From the NCBI GenBank assembly GCA_016794525.1, contig JAEUJY010000059.1, positions 91,275 through 155,274 on the forward strand: DNA of 64,000 nt, read 5' to 3'. Origin of the DNA: Myxococcales bacterium (GTDB lineage: Bacteria; Myxococcota_A; Polyangia; Haliangiales; Haliangiaceae). Positions 43,139 through 53,400 of the stretch are shown here, in pieces (within the stretch, counting starts at the first letter, position 1; each line of letters opens with the position of its first letter). The notes beneath the pieces are model-generated. The model saw only the letters and a list, made by a program, of their open reading frames with translations, searched no databases and had not been told where the DNA came from. A program made the translations under genes and the position numbers.

Positions 43139-45070
43139 TCAGCACGGCGGGCGCGGCCCGGTGTCGGCGGGCTGCGCCGACGGCAGGATCTGCCGCAGGT
43201 AGTCGTACTCGCCGTCGCAGAACACCGCCGGCCCCTGCCCTTGCAGGATGCCGCGCTCGAGGAACGGCCGATCGCCACCGGCGTCCATCAGGCGGTCGAC
43301 CTCGTCGCCGGCGTTGTGGAAGCCGTCGCCGCCGGGGTTGGCCAGGCCGAGGCTGTGGCCGATCTCGTGGGCCAGCGTGGTCCCGATCAGGCCGCCCATC
43401 GTCCACACCGCGCAGGCGATGCGATCGCGCCGGCTCGACGCCGGGCAGGCGCTGCCGTCGATCGTCGGGGCGCCGCCGGCCAGGTCGGCGCCGACGATGA
43501 CGTCGCCGCGATCGGGGCGGAACGGATCGAAGATCTGGTCGAAGACCGGATCGGCGCCGGGCAGCGACTCGCCCGCCGCCGGGTGCTGCGAGAAGCCCAT
43601 CAGCGACTCGATGAAGACGCCGCCGTAGCCGGGGAACCCGTCCTGCTGGGTGGCGGCGTTGACCCCGCCCAGGCGGTCGTACAGCCGCTGGTTGCCGTTG
43701 TCCTTGCCCGGCGTGTTGTCGTAGCCGAACAGCCCCATGCCGTTGGGATCGGGGCCGTGGATCTCGACCAGCGAGAACAGCGCGAAGTCGGCGGGCGGCG
43801 TGGTGCGGAACTCGATGTTGACCGCGGGGTACGCCTCGCGCACCACCGTGAGCACGCGCTGGCGGATCGCGGCGTCGACGGCGCGCAGCCCGAAGCCGCG
43901 CAGCGCCTCGACGTAGCTCGGGCGGAAGTCGAGGTAGACCACCTGCTTGACCGGGGCGATGCCGAGGCTGACGGTCTTGGCCGGCCCGGTGACGGTGTCG
44001 CCGCCGTAGCGGACGATCGGCCGGATCGTGCCCTGGAAGCTGCCGGTGACGGTGCGCAGGTCGATCGCCATGCCGAGCGCGTCGTTGGTGTTGATGACGT
44101 AGCGGACCCGCTCGCCGGCGACGAACTCGGGGATCAGCACCAGATCGACGGCGCGGCCGCCGGGCGCGCCGGTCGGCGTGAACGTGCCCTGCAGCCGCAC
44201 CTCGGTGGTGGCGCCGGCCTCGCCGCCGACGAAGCCGCCGCCGCTGATCTCGACGTACTGGCCGAGGCTGGCCGCCGGCGGATCGATCTGGAAGATCTGC
44301 GCGGTCACCAGATCGTAGCTGACGTCGACGGCGCCGGCGGCGCGCGCCGCGCCGGCCTCGGGGCGGTTCTCGATCGTGACGGTGCCGGTGAAGGTGCCGC
44401 CGCGGATGCCGGCGATGGCCGGGACGAAACGGAAGCTGCCGCGGTCGCGGGCGAACGGGCCGGCCGGCGCCACCGCGACCACCTGATCGGCGACCGGCGC
44501 GCAGGTGGTCATGCCCTGGGGCGTGAAGCAGCCGCGCACCACCGCGACGGTCTGGCCCTCGCCGCCGCCCAGCAGGAAGCCGTCGCCGGTGACCTCGAGC
44601 TGATCGTTGACGAAGATGACGCCGCTCTGCTCGAGCGAGCCGATCGTCGGCGTCAGCGCCGGCGCGACGTCGAGGCTGAGCGCCAGCGGGTCGGAGCGGT
44701 AGGTCTTGCCGTCGACCGCCGACACCACCTCGAGGGTGGCGTCGCCGACGAACGTCGTCGGCCCGGCGTCGGCGTGGAGGTCGACCAGCACGAGGTCGTC
44801 GATCGCCGCGGTCATGTGGTCGTAGTCGACGAACGCCGCCGGCAGCCGCAGCTCGACGTCGGCGCCGCCGGCCTGCCCGGCCAGCACCAGCGTCGACTCG
44901 CCCCAGGCCGCCTCGACGAACGAGTCGCCCTCGATGGCCAGCGTCGAGCCGGGCACGACGGTGTCGGGCGCGACGCCGGTGAGCGCCAGCCCCTCGAGCG
45001 CGACGTCGGGCACGGTCGACGACGCGCAGCCGGCGCCGGCCACGCACGCCAGGACGAGCGCCCGCCTCAT
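43139..45070 (-). CDS. Lipoprotein with HExxH metzincin-like protease domain and IPT/TIG-like repeats
   Basis: A 643-residue lipoprotein (lipobox AGAGC). The N-terminal 400 residues look like IPT/TIG immunoglobulin-like domains (LTGVAPDTVVPGSTLAIEGDSFVEA, FQIDPPAASLGQYVEISGGGF). The C-terminal part is protease-like, with TTLAHEIGHSLGLANPGG: His568, Glu569 and His572 form HExxH, and the third metzincin ligand position holds Asn578 instead of His or Asp. A Met-turn-like DRLMDAGG follows. The Asn could weaken zinc binding, or another residue may serve. ATG 45070 overlaps the stop of the upstream lipoprotein gene (ATGA), so the two are translated together. Substrate unknown. Confidence 0.75.
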   Translation of the reverse strand: MRRALVLACVAGAGCASSTVPDVALEGLALTGVAPDTVVPGSTLAIEGDSFVEAAWGESTLVLAGQAGGADVELRLPAAFVDYDHMTAAIDDLVLVDLHADAGPTTFVGDATLEVVSAVDGKTYRSDPLALSLDVAPALTPTIGSLEQSGVIFVNDQLEVTGDGFLLGGGEGQTVAVVRGCFTPQGMTTCAPVADQVVAVAPAGPFARDRGSFRFVPAIAGIRGGTFTGTVTIENRPEAGAARAAGAVDVSYDLVTAQIFQIDPPAASLGQYVEISGGGFVGGEAGATTEVRLQGTFTPTGAPGGRAVDLVLIPEFVAGERVRYVINTNDALGMAIDLRTVTGSFQGTIRPIVRYGGDTVTGPAKTVSLGIAPVKQVVYLDFRPSYVEALRGFGLRAVDAAIRQRVLTVVREAYPAVNIEFRTTPPADFALFSLVEIHGPDPNGMGLFGYDNTPGKDNGNQRLYDRLGGVNAATQQDGFPGYGGVFIESLMGFSQHPAAGESLPGADPVFDQIFDPFRPDRGDVIVGADLAGGAPTIDGSACPASSRRDRIACAVWTMGGLIGTTLAHEIGHSLGLANPGGDGFHNAGDEVDRLMDAGGDRPFLERGILQGQGPAVFCDGEYDYLRQILPSAQPADTGPRPPC

Positions 45071-47172
45071 GGGGGCGCCAGGATCGAGATCGAGTAGCTG
45101 TTCTGCGAGTTGCTCCAGCCGTGGACGACGACGTAGTAGGTGCACAGGCTGGAGCACGCCGCCGGGGCGGTGAAGCTGTAGTGCTCGTTGGACGACGTGC
45201 CCTGCCCCTGCGCCGCGGTGCAGGTCGAGGGGTTGGCCTCGGTGCACGGCGTCAGGTCGACGCCCGACGAGTTGTAGAAGTGCAGGTCGAGGTCGCCGGT
45301 GGCCGAGTGGGTGAACGTGAGGTCGACGGTCACGGTCTCGGCGTTGAACAGCGAGACCTTGTACCAGTCGTCGTCGCCGGCGCAGATCTGGTTGCCGGTC
45401 GAGGTGAAGCCGCCGTAGGTGATGGTCCGGGCGTGGAGCGCGTCGTCGTCTTGCTCGCGGACGTCGTCGGTGCACGCCATCGGGCACGCGCCCGCGGTGC
45501 GCGCGTAGGTGAGCTGGTAGTTGTTCATCGTGCCGGCGCCCCAGGCGTAGACCCGGACGTAGTAGCGGCCGGCGACCAGGCACTGCGAGACCGTCTCGTT
45601 CGAGCTCGGCCCGGTGGCCGACACCAGCCGGGTGCCGGCGCTGTCGTAGAGCGCGAGGTCGAGGTCGGAGACGCTCTGGCCGGCCAGCGTGAAGGTCACG
45701 GTGGCGTCGGCGGTGAGCGTGATCGGGAACCAGTCCTCGTCGTCGTTGGAGCCGTCGGCGAGCGGGCAGCTGGTGAAGTCGTAGGTGTCGGGGTCGAGGT
45801 CCGGCAGGTTGGTGTTGGCCTGGGCCCGGGTGTCGTTCTCCTCGAAGATGTCGTCGGTGCAGGTCGGGGCCGCGGCGCAGGTGCCGGCGGTCGGGATGCA
45901 CTGCCGCGCCGAGGCGCCGTTGACCGAGACCACCGGCGCCGCCGAGCAGGTGTAGCCACTCGGGCACTCGCCGGCGACGCCGGTGCACAGCTTGAGGCAC
46001 GAGTCGACCTGGCCGACCCGCACGCAGTTGTCCATCGCGCCGCCGCACTGCACGTCGGCCGAGCAGCTCTCGCACAGGCCGAGGTTGCCCGAGCCGCCGG
46101 GGTTGGTGATGTTGGCGCGGTAGGTGCCGGTGGTCGGCGCCTGGGTCTCGTGATCGCAGGTGCCGGCGGGATCGTCGTCGTCGTTGGCGACGATCACGTA
46201 GTACAGCGGCACGGTGGTGCCGGTCGGCTGCGACGCCGCCGGGTTGGGCACGTCGGCGGCCCAGGTGCCGTTCTGCATCGTGCCGCTGATCAGGATCATT
46301 GTCACCTGGGTCATCGCCGCCAGATCGGGCGGCGTCGCCGGCGCGGTCGTCGAGTAGTAGAGCAGCGGCGGCTGCTTGAGGCCCATGTCGTCGGTGACGG
46401 TGGCGTCGATCGTGAGATCGACGATCGTCGACTCGTTCATCGGCGTGTGGGTCACGACCGGCGGCGCGCCGGGGCAGTTCATCGGCGTCGGCCGGCGCAG
46501 CACCACCAGGTAGTTCTTGAGCACCTTGGGGTTGTCGTTGTCGTCGGCCGCCAGCGTCAGCGTGTAGCGATCGTCGGCGTCGATCTGGGCGCGGGTCGGG
46601 CACCAGTGCCACACCGCGGCCAGCCCGCTGACCGGCTCGAGCGTCGCGCCCTCGATGACCGGATCCTCCTGGGTCAGCGCCACCTCCGGCGAGTCCTGAT
46701 CCTCGACGACGACGTCGAGGTCGAGGCACTGGCGGGTGGCGAGGTCGAGCGTGGTGCCCGAGCCCAGCGGCTGGCGGAACACCGGCGTGGTCTGATCGCC
46801 GACCGCGCTCTTGACCTCGATCGTCACCGTGACCGTGGCGTCGTTGTCGCCGTCGGAGGCGACGAAGTCGAAGTGCCAGGTGCCGACGTCAGCCGCCAGC
46901 GGCCGCCAGCGGAACAGGCCCGCGCCGGCCGGGGTGGCGGTGATCGTCGCCCGGTCGCCGAGGTCGGGGACGTCGGCGTGGAACGAGTAGTGGATGGCGT
47001 CACCGTCGGGATCGGTGGCGCGGAGCGTGAGCGTCAGCTCGGATCCGACCGCCACGATCTGGTCGTCGATGCTGTCCAGCACCGGCGCCTCGCCGCCGCC
47101 GCAGGCTACCAGAGTAGCCAGGAGCGACAGCGCGATCGGGATGACGATGGACCGCGCGGCGATAGCGCGCAT
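45067..47172 (-). CDS. Cys-rich lipoprotein with Ig-like and PPC-type domains
   Basis: A 701-residue lipoprotein with lipobox LVAC and a strong GGAGG ribosome-binding site six bases before ATG 47172. The N-terminal domain (about 30-120) is an Ig/cadherin-like fold (IDDQIVAVGSELTLTLRATDPDGDAI). Then come a second beta domain, a Cys-rich knot (CESCSADVQCGGAMDNCVRV, CPSGYTC), and two PPC-like domains (about 475-575 with DDEDWFPITLTADATVTFTL, DLDLALYD; about 600-701 with GDDDWYKVSLFNAETVTVDL, DLDLHFYN). It is coupled to the metalloprotease-like lipoprotein downstream and likely assembles with it at the cell surface. The 243 bases upstream hold a palindromic repeat element. Confidence 0.8.
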   Translation of the reverse strand: MRAIAARSIVIPIALSLLATLVACGGGEAPVLDSIDDQIVAVGSELTLTLRATDPDGDAIHYSFHADVPDLGDRATITATPAGAGLFRWRPLAADVGTWHFDFVASDGDNDATVTVTIEVKSAVGDQTTPVFRQPLGSGTTLDLATRQCLDLDVVVEDQDSPEVALTQEDPVIEGATLEPVSGLAAVWHWCPTRAQIDADDRYTLTLAADDNDNPKVLKNYLVVLRRPTPMNCPGAPPVVTHTPMNESTIVDLTIDATVTDDMGLKQPPLLYYSTTAPATPPDLAAMTQVTMILISGTMQNGTWAADVPNPAASQPTGTTVPLYYVIVANDDDDPAGTCDHETQAPTTGTYRANITNPGGSGNLGLCESCSADVQCGGAMDNCVRVGQVDSCLKLCTGVAGECPSGYTCSAAPVVSVNGASARQCIPTAGTCAAAPTCTDDIFEENDTRAQANTNLPDLDPDTYDFTSCPLADGSNDDEDWFPITLTADATVTFTLAGQSVSDLDLALYDSAGTRLVSATGPSSNETVSQCLVAGRYYVRVYAWGAGTMNNYQLTYARTAGACPMACTDDVREQDDDALHARTITYGGFTSTGNQICAGDDDWYKVSLFNAETVTVDLTFTHSATGDLDLHFYNSSGVDLTPCTEANPSTCTAAQGQGTSSNEHYSFTAPAACSSLCTYYVVVHGWSNSQNSYSISILAPP

Positions 47173-47301
47173 GCGATTTCCTCCAGTTGCCGATGATAAC
47201 CCAGCCACGAGCCCCGACCTATCGCAACCTACGGGCCAACGCCAGCTGTGGGCGCGATCACGGCCGGCGACGTCGTGAACCCGCGGGTGGATCAGACGTG
47301 G

Positions 47302-47413
47302 GTCTCGCGTTTCGGGTGGGGGCCCGTCCGCCGTCCCCGTCAAGACGTCGTGGTCCATGCGACGCCGTGCCCCCCCTGCCACCACCTGGGTCTTTGCGAA
47401 AGACCCTCTCTAG
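47302..47413. repeat. Dispersed palindromic intergenic element, copy C
   Basis: Begins GTCTCGCGTTTCGGGTGGGGGCCCG, as in copy B read on the minus strand, has a longer divergent middle, and ends with GGGTCTTT-gcg-AAAGACCC (47388-47406) followed by CTCTCTA, as in copy A. The hairpin lies just beyond the stop codon of the giant TPR gene (minus strand) and may be its terminator. The rest of 47173-47301 holds only the upstream region of the lipoprotein gene. Confidence 0.75.
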
Positions 47414-47416
47414 GTT

Positions 47417-50400
47417 TCAGCCCTGGCAGAGCGCGGCCAGCGCGGCGAAGTCCTCGCTCACCGCGTACTGGACCAGCGCCGTGACGGCGGGATCGCGCCC
47501 GCCGGCCGCCAGGTCGGCCGCGCCGGCCCGGGCCAGGAGCAGCGCGATCGGGGCCGCGGCACCGCCGGCGGCGACCAGGCCGGCCCGGTGGGCGGCGGTC
47601 TCCAGCCCGCGGTGCAGCTCGCGGTGATCGAAGGCGTGGCCGTCGATCGACAGCGCGTACGGGCGGAGCTCCGAGGAGAGGCCCGACGGGATCAGCCGGC
47701 GCAGCCGCTGGATCTGCAGGCCGACCTGCTCGTTGTCGACCGCCAGGTACGGCAGGTCGGGCTGGAACAGCCGCAACAGCGCGACCACCAGCACGCCGAG
47801 CTCCTCCTCGGGCAGGCGCGCCAGGATCGACAGGTGCGCGGTGGCCAGGCGCAGCGCGCCGGTGGCGGCGAAGCGCACCGCGGCCAGGCGGTTGCCGTCG
47901 GCGATCGCGCTGCCGATCACCAGCGACAGCGGGCTGGTCGGCTCGGCGACCATCGCGAACGGCTGCTTGGTCGAGACGTAGACGTCGATCTCGCCGAGGC
48001 CGAGGCCCTCGGCGACCTCCTGGGCGGCGGCGGCGACCGGGCTGTCCTTGGCCCGCAGCCGATCGCCGCGGGTCACGCCGTAGGGTCGCAGGTCGATGCC
48101 GACGTGCTTGGCCAGGCGATCGCCGAGCAGCGTCATCATCTGGCGCAGCCCCGACGACACCGCGGCCGGCCACAGCAGCTCGTCGGCCTCGGGCCGCATC
48201 AGCCCGGCGATCGCCACCGGCGCGGTGGCGGCGCCCTGCTCGGCGTCGGCCCCGAGCAAGCGGGCGACGTCGACGGCGTTCCTGTGCACGGCGGCCTGGC
48301 CGGGGACGCCGGCGTCGTGGCGGGCGCGCGCGACCCGGGCCAGCACGCGGAACGCGCTGCCCTCGAGGTTGCCGGCGATGCGCTGCCGCATCGCCGCCGC
48401 GACCATGCCGAGGTGGACGCGGATCGAGGCGGCGTCGCCGGCGGCCTCGTAGAACTTGATCAGCGCGGCCAGCGCGACGTCGCTGTCGGGCGCGGCGTCG
48501 ACGGCGAGCTGGTAGGCCCGCTCGGCCTTGCGCCGATCGGCGAAGCCCTCGGCGAAGATCCGGCCGACCCGGTGCAGGTGGGCGACCTTGCGCGCCGGCA
48601 CGGTCTCGTTCTTGACCAGCCGCTCGCACGCGCCGAGCGCCATCCGCCACTCGCCGGTGGCGATGCCGAGGTCGGCGAGCCGCTCGAGCGCGGCCTCGTC
48701 GTCGGGGTCGTGGGCTAGCACGCGCTGGAACGCGCGGATCGCCGCCTGCGGATCCGGCAACCGGTCGGCGTAGATCATGCCGAGCCGGAAGTGGATGTTG
48801 CGCTGCATGCCGGGGTCGCGCTCGAGGCGGGCCCGGGCCAAGAGCGCGTCGGCGGCCTCGCCCCACGCGCCCTGCTCCCACGCGATGTCGGACAGCGCGG
48901 CGATCGCCCGCAGGTCCGACGGCGCGCGATCGACGATCGCCCGGTAGTGGTACTTCGCCCGATCGCGATCCTCGAGGAAGTTGCGCGCCAGCTCGGCGAT
49001 CGCGCGGTGCAGCGCGACCCGCTCGGCGGTGTCGGTCTCGACGGTGAGGCGATCCTCGAGCAGCTGCGCCAGCGCCTCGTGCTCGCCCTGCTCGTCGAGC
49101 AGGAGCCGCAGCCGGATGAAGGCGTCGGTGTGCTGGGGGTCGGCGGCGAGCGTGGCGCGGAACGCGTCGATCGCGCGCTCGCTGGCCAGCGCCCGATCCA
49201 TCAGCGCGACGCCGGCGAGGTGCCACAGCCGGGCCCGGGTGGCGGCGCCCTCGGCCGAGTGCGGATCGGTGAGCGCGGCCTCCTTGCCGGCGGCGTCGGC
49301 CAGGTCGGCCCACAGCTGCCCGCGCAGCGCGGCGTCGCGCCAGCCCTCGAGCGCGGCCGGGTAGCCGCCGCGCAGCTCGTTGGCCTCGCGGAAGTGGGCG
49401 ATCGCGTCGTCGATCTTGCCGAGGTCCGACAGCGTCTCGCCGCCGCGGGTGAGGAACGCCGAGCGGGTGCGCGGATCGCTCTCGAAGTACGCGGCGATCG
49501 AGTCCTCGAGCGCGGCCAGCTCGGGCGAGCTGCCGCCGCGGCGGACCAGGCTCTCGAGCTGGAACAGCGCGCGGCGGGTGCGCGGGGCCTGGGCCAGGAT
49601 CTCCTGGTAGGCGGCGCGCAGGTCGTCCTCGGGGCGGTCCTGCCGCTCGAGCAGGAGCGCGCGATCGGCGGCCAGCGCGACCCGATCGGGGCCGGCCGGC
49701 TCGGCGGCCAGCTGCCGCTCACGCAGCGCGACCAGATCGGCCCAGCGGCCGGCGGCGGCGTACGCGCGCTCGAGCTCGCGCACCAGCGCCAGCCGCGACG
49801 GATCGGCGGCGGCCGCGGCCTCGATCGACATCAGCGCCGAGGCGCGATCGTCGCGCAGCCCGGCGTCGACGCGGGCCAGCGCCTCGTAGGCGTCGGCGGC
49901 CGCGCGCTGATCGCCGGCGTCCTCGGCCATCCGCAGGTCGGCCAGCGCCGCGGCGGTGATCGGCCCGGCCTCGCGCACCGCGGCGGCGACCCGCGCCAGC
50001 GGCTCGCCGGCCAGCGGATCGTGCGGGCGCAGCTCGAGCGCCTTGTTGAGCAGCGCCAGCGCGCCCAGCCCGTCGCCCTGCTCGGCCAGCTGCTCGGCGT
50101 CGCGCACCAGGCGCGCGAAGCCGTCGGCGCGGTTGCCGTCGACGCGGGTGGCCCGCGGCGGCGGCGCGGCGTCGCCCAGCCGGCGGCGGGCGGCGGCCAG
50201 CGCGTCGTGGACGAAGCCCAGCGCGGGCTGCTCGTCGGCGATCGTCGCCAGCAGCGTCGAGGCCCGCGCGCCGTCGTTGGCGCGATCGAGCGCGAGCCCG
50301 GCGGCGCGGTAGCGCAGGATCAGCGCCTCGGGGCTGCCGGTCGGCAGCGCGCCGGCGCGATCCTCGTACGCCAGCACGACGTCGGTCCACAGGCCGGCGC

Positions 50401-53400
50401 CGGCGGCCAGCGCCGCGCTCGCCGCGAGGCGGCGCGGATCGGTGGCGGGCACCTCGCGCAAGAGCTCGTCCTGCGCGGCCCACGGCGCGCGATCGGCGGC
50501 GGCGATCCGCGCCCGCGCCAGCGCGATCGTCGCGGCGGCGGCCGGCGACTCGGCGGCGGCCTGCGCCCGCCCCCAGTGGGTCGCCATCAGCGCGGCGTCG
50601 CCGGTGGCGGCGGCCAGCACCATCGCGCGCGGGTGCGCCAGCTCGGCGTCGGCGCCGAGCTCGGCGACCTGGCCCCAGGCCTCGAGCGCGCGCAGCATCG
50701 TGGCCGGCTCGTCGGGGCGCGCCGCGCGATCGAGCGCGGTCGCGGCCTTGCGCGCCCAGGTGCGGGCGTCGACGCGCTCGTCGGAGCGCGCCGCGATCGC
50801 GGCCAGGAGCTCGCCGCGGCGATCGACCTGCCCGCCGGCGCCCAGCACGTCGGCCCACGCGTCGGCGGCGGCCGGGCTGTCGACGGCGTCGGCGGCCGGC
50901 ACCAGCGGCAGCGCGCGGTCGAGCTGCCCGGCGGCGGCGAACAGCGTCGCCGCGCGCACGCGATCGAGCTCGTCGCCGGCCTCGGCGGCGAGGCGGTAGG
51001 CCAGCTGCTCGGCGGCGCCTGCGGGATCGCCCGCGGCCAGCCGCTCGTCGACCAGCGCCGCGGTGGCCAGCTCGTCGGCGGGCTCGCAGCTCAGCACGGC
51101 CTGGTACAGGCCGACCGCCAGCCCGGCGCGCGCCGGATCGGCGCCGACCCGGGCCGCGGCCCACAGCGACGCCGCGCGCCGCAGCGCCGGATCGCTGGCG
51201 CGGGTCGCCATCGCGATCGCGTCGTCGGTGGGCGCGCCGCCGGCCATCACCGCGGCGAGGTACGCCGCCTGCACCGTCGGATCGTCGGGGGCCAGCGCCG
51301 CGGCCGCGGCGAGGCTGTCGGCGTGGCCGCGCTGCGCGGCGTCGAGCAGCGTCGCGGCCTGCGTCGCGCCGGCCGGCATGCGCGCGGCCAGCGCCGCCGC
51401 GGCGTCACCGCCGTCGCTGTCGCGCAAGAGGCCGACGTGGGCGGCGAGCGCGCCGCCGTCGGCGCCGATCGCGCGCGCGAAGCTGGCCGCCGCGCCGGCG
51501 CGGTCGCCCGAGCGATCGCGCAGGTGGCCGCGGGCGACGTCGACCGCGGCGCGCAGGCTGCCGTCGGCGAGCACCGCGCCCAGCCGCTCGAGCGCCTCGT
51601 CGAGCTCGTCGGCGCGGCCGTCGAGGAACGCCAGCTCGAGCTGCGCGAGCTGCGCGCGGACGTCGCTCTTGGCCTCGTCGATCAGCTCGCCGACCGCGAC
51701 CCGCGCCAGGTCCTGCTCGGACGCGGCCATCAGCAGGTCGACCCGGTGCAGCGCCAGCGCGCGCCGCTCGAGCGGCCCGGCGATGCCGAGCTCGGCGTCG
51801 AGGTGGGTGGTGGCCTCGGCCACGTCGCCGGCGCCACGGGCGATGCGGCGCAGGCCGCGCAGCGCGGCGGTGGCGCGCGGATCGGCCAGCAGCGCCGCGT
51901 CGTAGCTGGCGCGCGCGCGATCGACGTCGCCGAGCCGCTCGTACAGGCGGCCGGCCTCGATGCGCAGCACCGCCTGGGCGCGCGGCTCGTCGATCAGCTC
52001 GAGCTCCTGCTCGAGCCGCAGGATGCCGCGGGCGGCGGCCTCGCCGAGATCGAACCCGGCGGTGGGATCGACGTGCTCGGGCAAGCGGACCGCGTCGAGG
52101 TCGAGCGCGGGCAGCGCGGCGGCGAACAGCGGCGCCGGCAGCGCCACGTCGGCGACCACCGGCGGCGCGGCGGCGACCGGCGGCGCCGTCGGCGCGCGCG
52201 TCGGCGGCGCGGTGGCCGGGCGGGCGGCGGGCACCTCGACCGGCCCGGAGCGATCGGCGATCGGCCGCGGCGGCGGCGGCACGCCGATCTTGGTCTGGCT
52301 GCTGGCGTCGTCGGCGAACGCGGCGGCGCTGCTCGGCGAGGCCGCGACGTGCGGCGCGCTCTCGACGGCGGCGAACGGCTGGACGCCGAGCTGCGTCGAC
52401 GGACCGGACGCCATCGCGGGCGGCGCGGGCTCGGCGACGGGCGCGGGGGCGGCGTCGACCTCGACGGCGAGCTCGGGCGCCGCGTCGACCTCGACGGCGA
52501 GCTCGGGCGCGGCGTCGACCTCGAGCGCCAGCTCGGGCGCGGCGTCGACGTCGGCGGGCGGCGCCTCGACCTCGACGGCGAGCTCGGGCGCCGCGGCGAA
52601 GGCCGCGTCGGCGACGGCCTCGGGCGCGGCGGGCTCGGCGTCGATCGAGTCGAGCATGTCGCCGAGCGGATCGGCGGCGACGTCAGCCACCGGACCACCG
52701 GCGAACGCGCCGGACTCGGCGACCGGCTCGGGCACCGCGTCGGGGATGGCGTCGTCGATCGCGGGCGGGGGCGCGGCGACCGGGGCCGGCTCGGCGCGGG
52801 CGCCGACCGGCGTGACCTCCGGCGCCATGAACTCGGCCATCGCCGCGTCGAGGCCGAGGTCGTCGTCGACCGGAGGCTTGGCGACCGGCGCGGCCGCCTC
52901 GGGCTCGGCGGCCGAGATCTGGAGCTCGGGCTCGTCGTCGTCGTCCGCGATCGACCGCGCGGGCGCGGTGCGCGTCGGGGCCGGGGTCGGCGAACGCAGC
53001 GCCGGGCTGTCGCCGCCGCGGCGGACGACGTTCGCGGTCACCCGCTTGGCCGACGCCGGCGTGCCGGTGACCTCGTCCTCGTCGCCGCCGATCTCGATGT
53101 CGGCGTAGAAATCTTCCTCGGGCTCGGGCGGCGGCTGGTAGGCCGTGGCCGGGGTCGGGCGCGCCTGGCGCGGCGCCTCGGGGTGGCTGCGCAGCTTCTC
53201 GAGCTCGCGCAGATCGGCCACCCGCGTGGACTCGCCGCCGCCGAACCCGCCGGTCGACTCCGGCTTCTTGCGCGTCGACTCGGCGCCGCGGCGCACGATC
53301 GCCGGGGTGCGCACCGGCTTCTTGGCGCCGGCCTCGGCCAGCAGCGCGTCGTTGGGGTCGAGGATGCGGGTGCGGTTGGCCCGATCGAACGTGTCGTCGG

